A DNA stretch of 12,037 bases from Candidatus Shapirobacteria bacterium UBA4809 (GTDB lineage: Bacteria; Patescibacteriota; Microgenomatia; UBA12405): positions 1 through 12,037 of the forward strand of contig DHGB01000001.1 in the NCBI GenBank assembly GCA_002402535.1, written 5' to 3'. The position numbers and the translations under genes are program-made. Within the stretch, counting starts at the first letter, position 1. Every line of letters begins with the position of its first letter. Below, in pieces: positions 11,648 through 12,037 of this stretch. Under the pieces are notes generated by a model that saw only the letters and a program-made list of their open reading frames with translations, was not told where the DNA came from and did no database searches.

Positions 11648-12037
11648 TGAAAAAATACGGTATTTTAAGTCTTCTATTTCTACTTTTTTCACTAGCCGGA
11701 GTTCTCTATTTAGTAAAAAATAATCAAGACATAATAGACAGAGCCGCAGGTGAATATAACGGCGGAAGCTTGTGTAACGGGTACATCAATAATTGGTGTT
11801 CTCAAAACGGGATCACTGCTACTTTATCAAAATGTCCCGGAGAGTGGAATCCGTCGTGTTGGAAAAATACTGTTGTTGTTAGAGATGGATCATCTCTCTG
11901 TTTAGAAAGAAATTATTGTGGTAGTCAACAACTAGATGTTTATTATAATGATGGAGGTTCTTGTTGGGTTGATTATTGGGATTATTCTTGTGATGCGCCC
12001 ACCGCTACTCCCATACCTCCAACTAATACTCCTACCC
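11647..12037 (+). CDS. Cys-rich exported protein, N-terminal part (runs off the right edge)
   Basis: The ATG shares one base with the preceding TGA (TGATG), so translation is probably coupled. The 130 codons visible stay open to the window end. A hydrophobic segment lies at about 4-23 (signal or anchor). Then comes a domain with eight cysteines (43, 51, 63, 71, 85, 91, 106, 115), many Trp/Tyr and Asn/Gly, which suggests a small disulphide-stabilised extracellular module. It ends in a Pro/Thr linker (ATPIPPTNTPT), so further domains probably follow. I recognise no family. It is the fifth gene of the tightly overlapping pilus/surface-protein run. Confidence 0.75.
   Translation, partial: MKKYGILSLLFLLFSLAGVLYLVKNNQDIIDRAAGEYNGGSLCNGYINNWCSQNGITATLSKCPGEWNPSCWKNTVVVRDGSSLCLERNYCGSQQLDVYYNDGGSCWVDYWDYSCDAPTATPIPPTNTPT

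Noticed and set aside
1-12037. Recoded UGA (Gly) as in Gracilibacteria/SR1.
   Set aside because: TGA serves as the natural stop of several genes (for example at 9546-9548, 10407-10409 and 11645-11647) and no conserved gene contains internal TGA.

Overview
The window looks like a chromosomal segment of a Patescibacteria/CPR bacterium, most likely Microgenomates-like. This is inferred from the AT-rich sequence, short intergenic gaps, near absence of Shine-Dalgarno motifs, compact versions of universal genes, a PilN/PilO-like pair, and surface proteins with Pro/Thr linkers ending in Cys-rich or hydrophobic modules. All clear genes use TGA as stop and TGG as Trp, so the code is standard and not the UGA-Gly code of Gracilibacteria/SR1. 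No phage, IS, plasmid or CRISPR feature was seen.

Layout. (1) 1-1113, minus strand: a possible Trp-related transcription unit with a promoter, a short candidate leader ORF containing one Trp codon, an intrinsic terminator with a competing upstream pairing, tRNA-Trp(CCA), an Asp/Glu-racemase-family gene and the start of trpS. (2) 1040-1368, plus strand: a divergent promoter, a 60-codon protein-like frame broken by one in-frame TAA, then a promoter and a terminator-like hairpin abutting the rplY start. (3) 1369-2443: rplY (bL25/CTC) convergent with a small exported TPR-like protein. (4) 2494-4843: a tRNA t6A operon with a TsaC/Sua5-TsaE fusion, TsaD, and a small thioredoxin-fold-like protein lacking the active-site cysteines. 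(5) 4826-7300, minus: rpsT-metG-tatD; tatD carries an in-frame GC-rich palindrome. (6) 7354-12037, plus: murJ, then a tightly overlapping run of PilN-like, PilO-like, a small membrane protein with an internal repeat, a multidomain surface protein anchored at both ends, and a partial Cys-rich exported protein that runs off the window.

Functionally the first two thirds are translation genes (tRNA-Trp/trpS, bL25, t6A synthesis, bS20, MetRS). The last third concerns the envelope: lipid II flipping, a pilus inner-membrane platform, and probable surface or minor-pilin-like proteins. The points most worth a second look are the candidate attenuator ahead of tRNA-Trp/trpS with an atypical tRNA, the palindromic insertion in tatD, the switch-like rplY leader, and a repeated promoter arrangement that predicts leaderless mRNAs.
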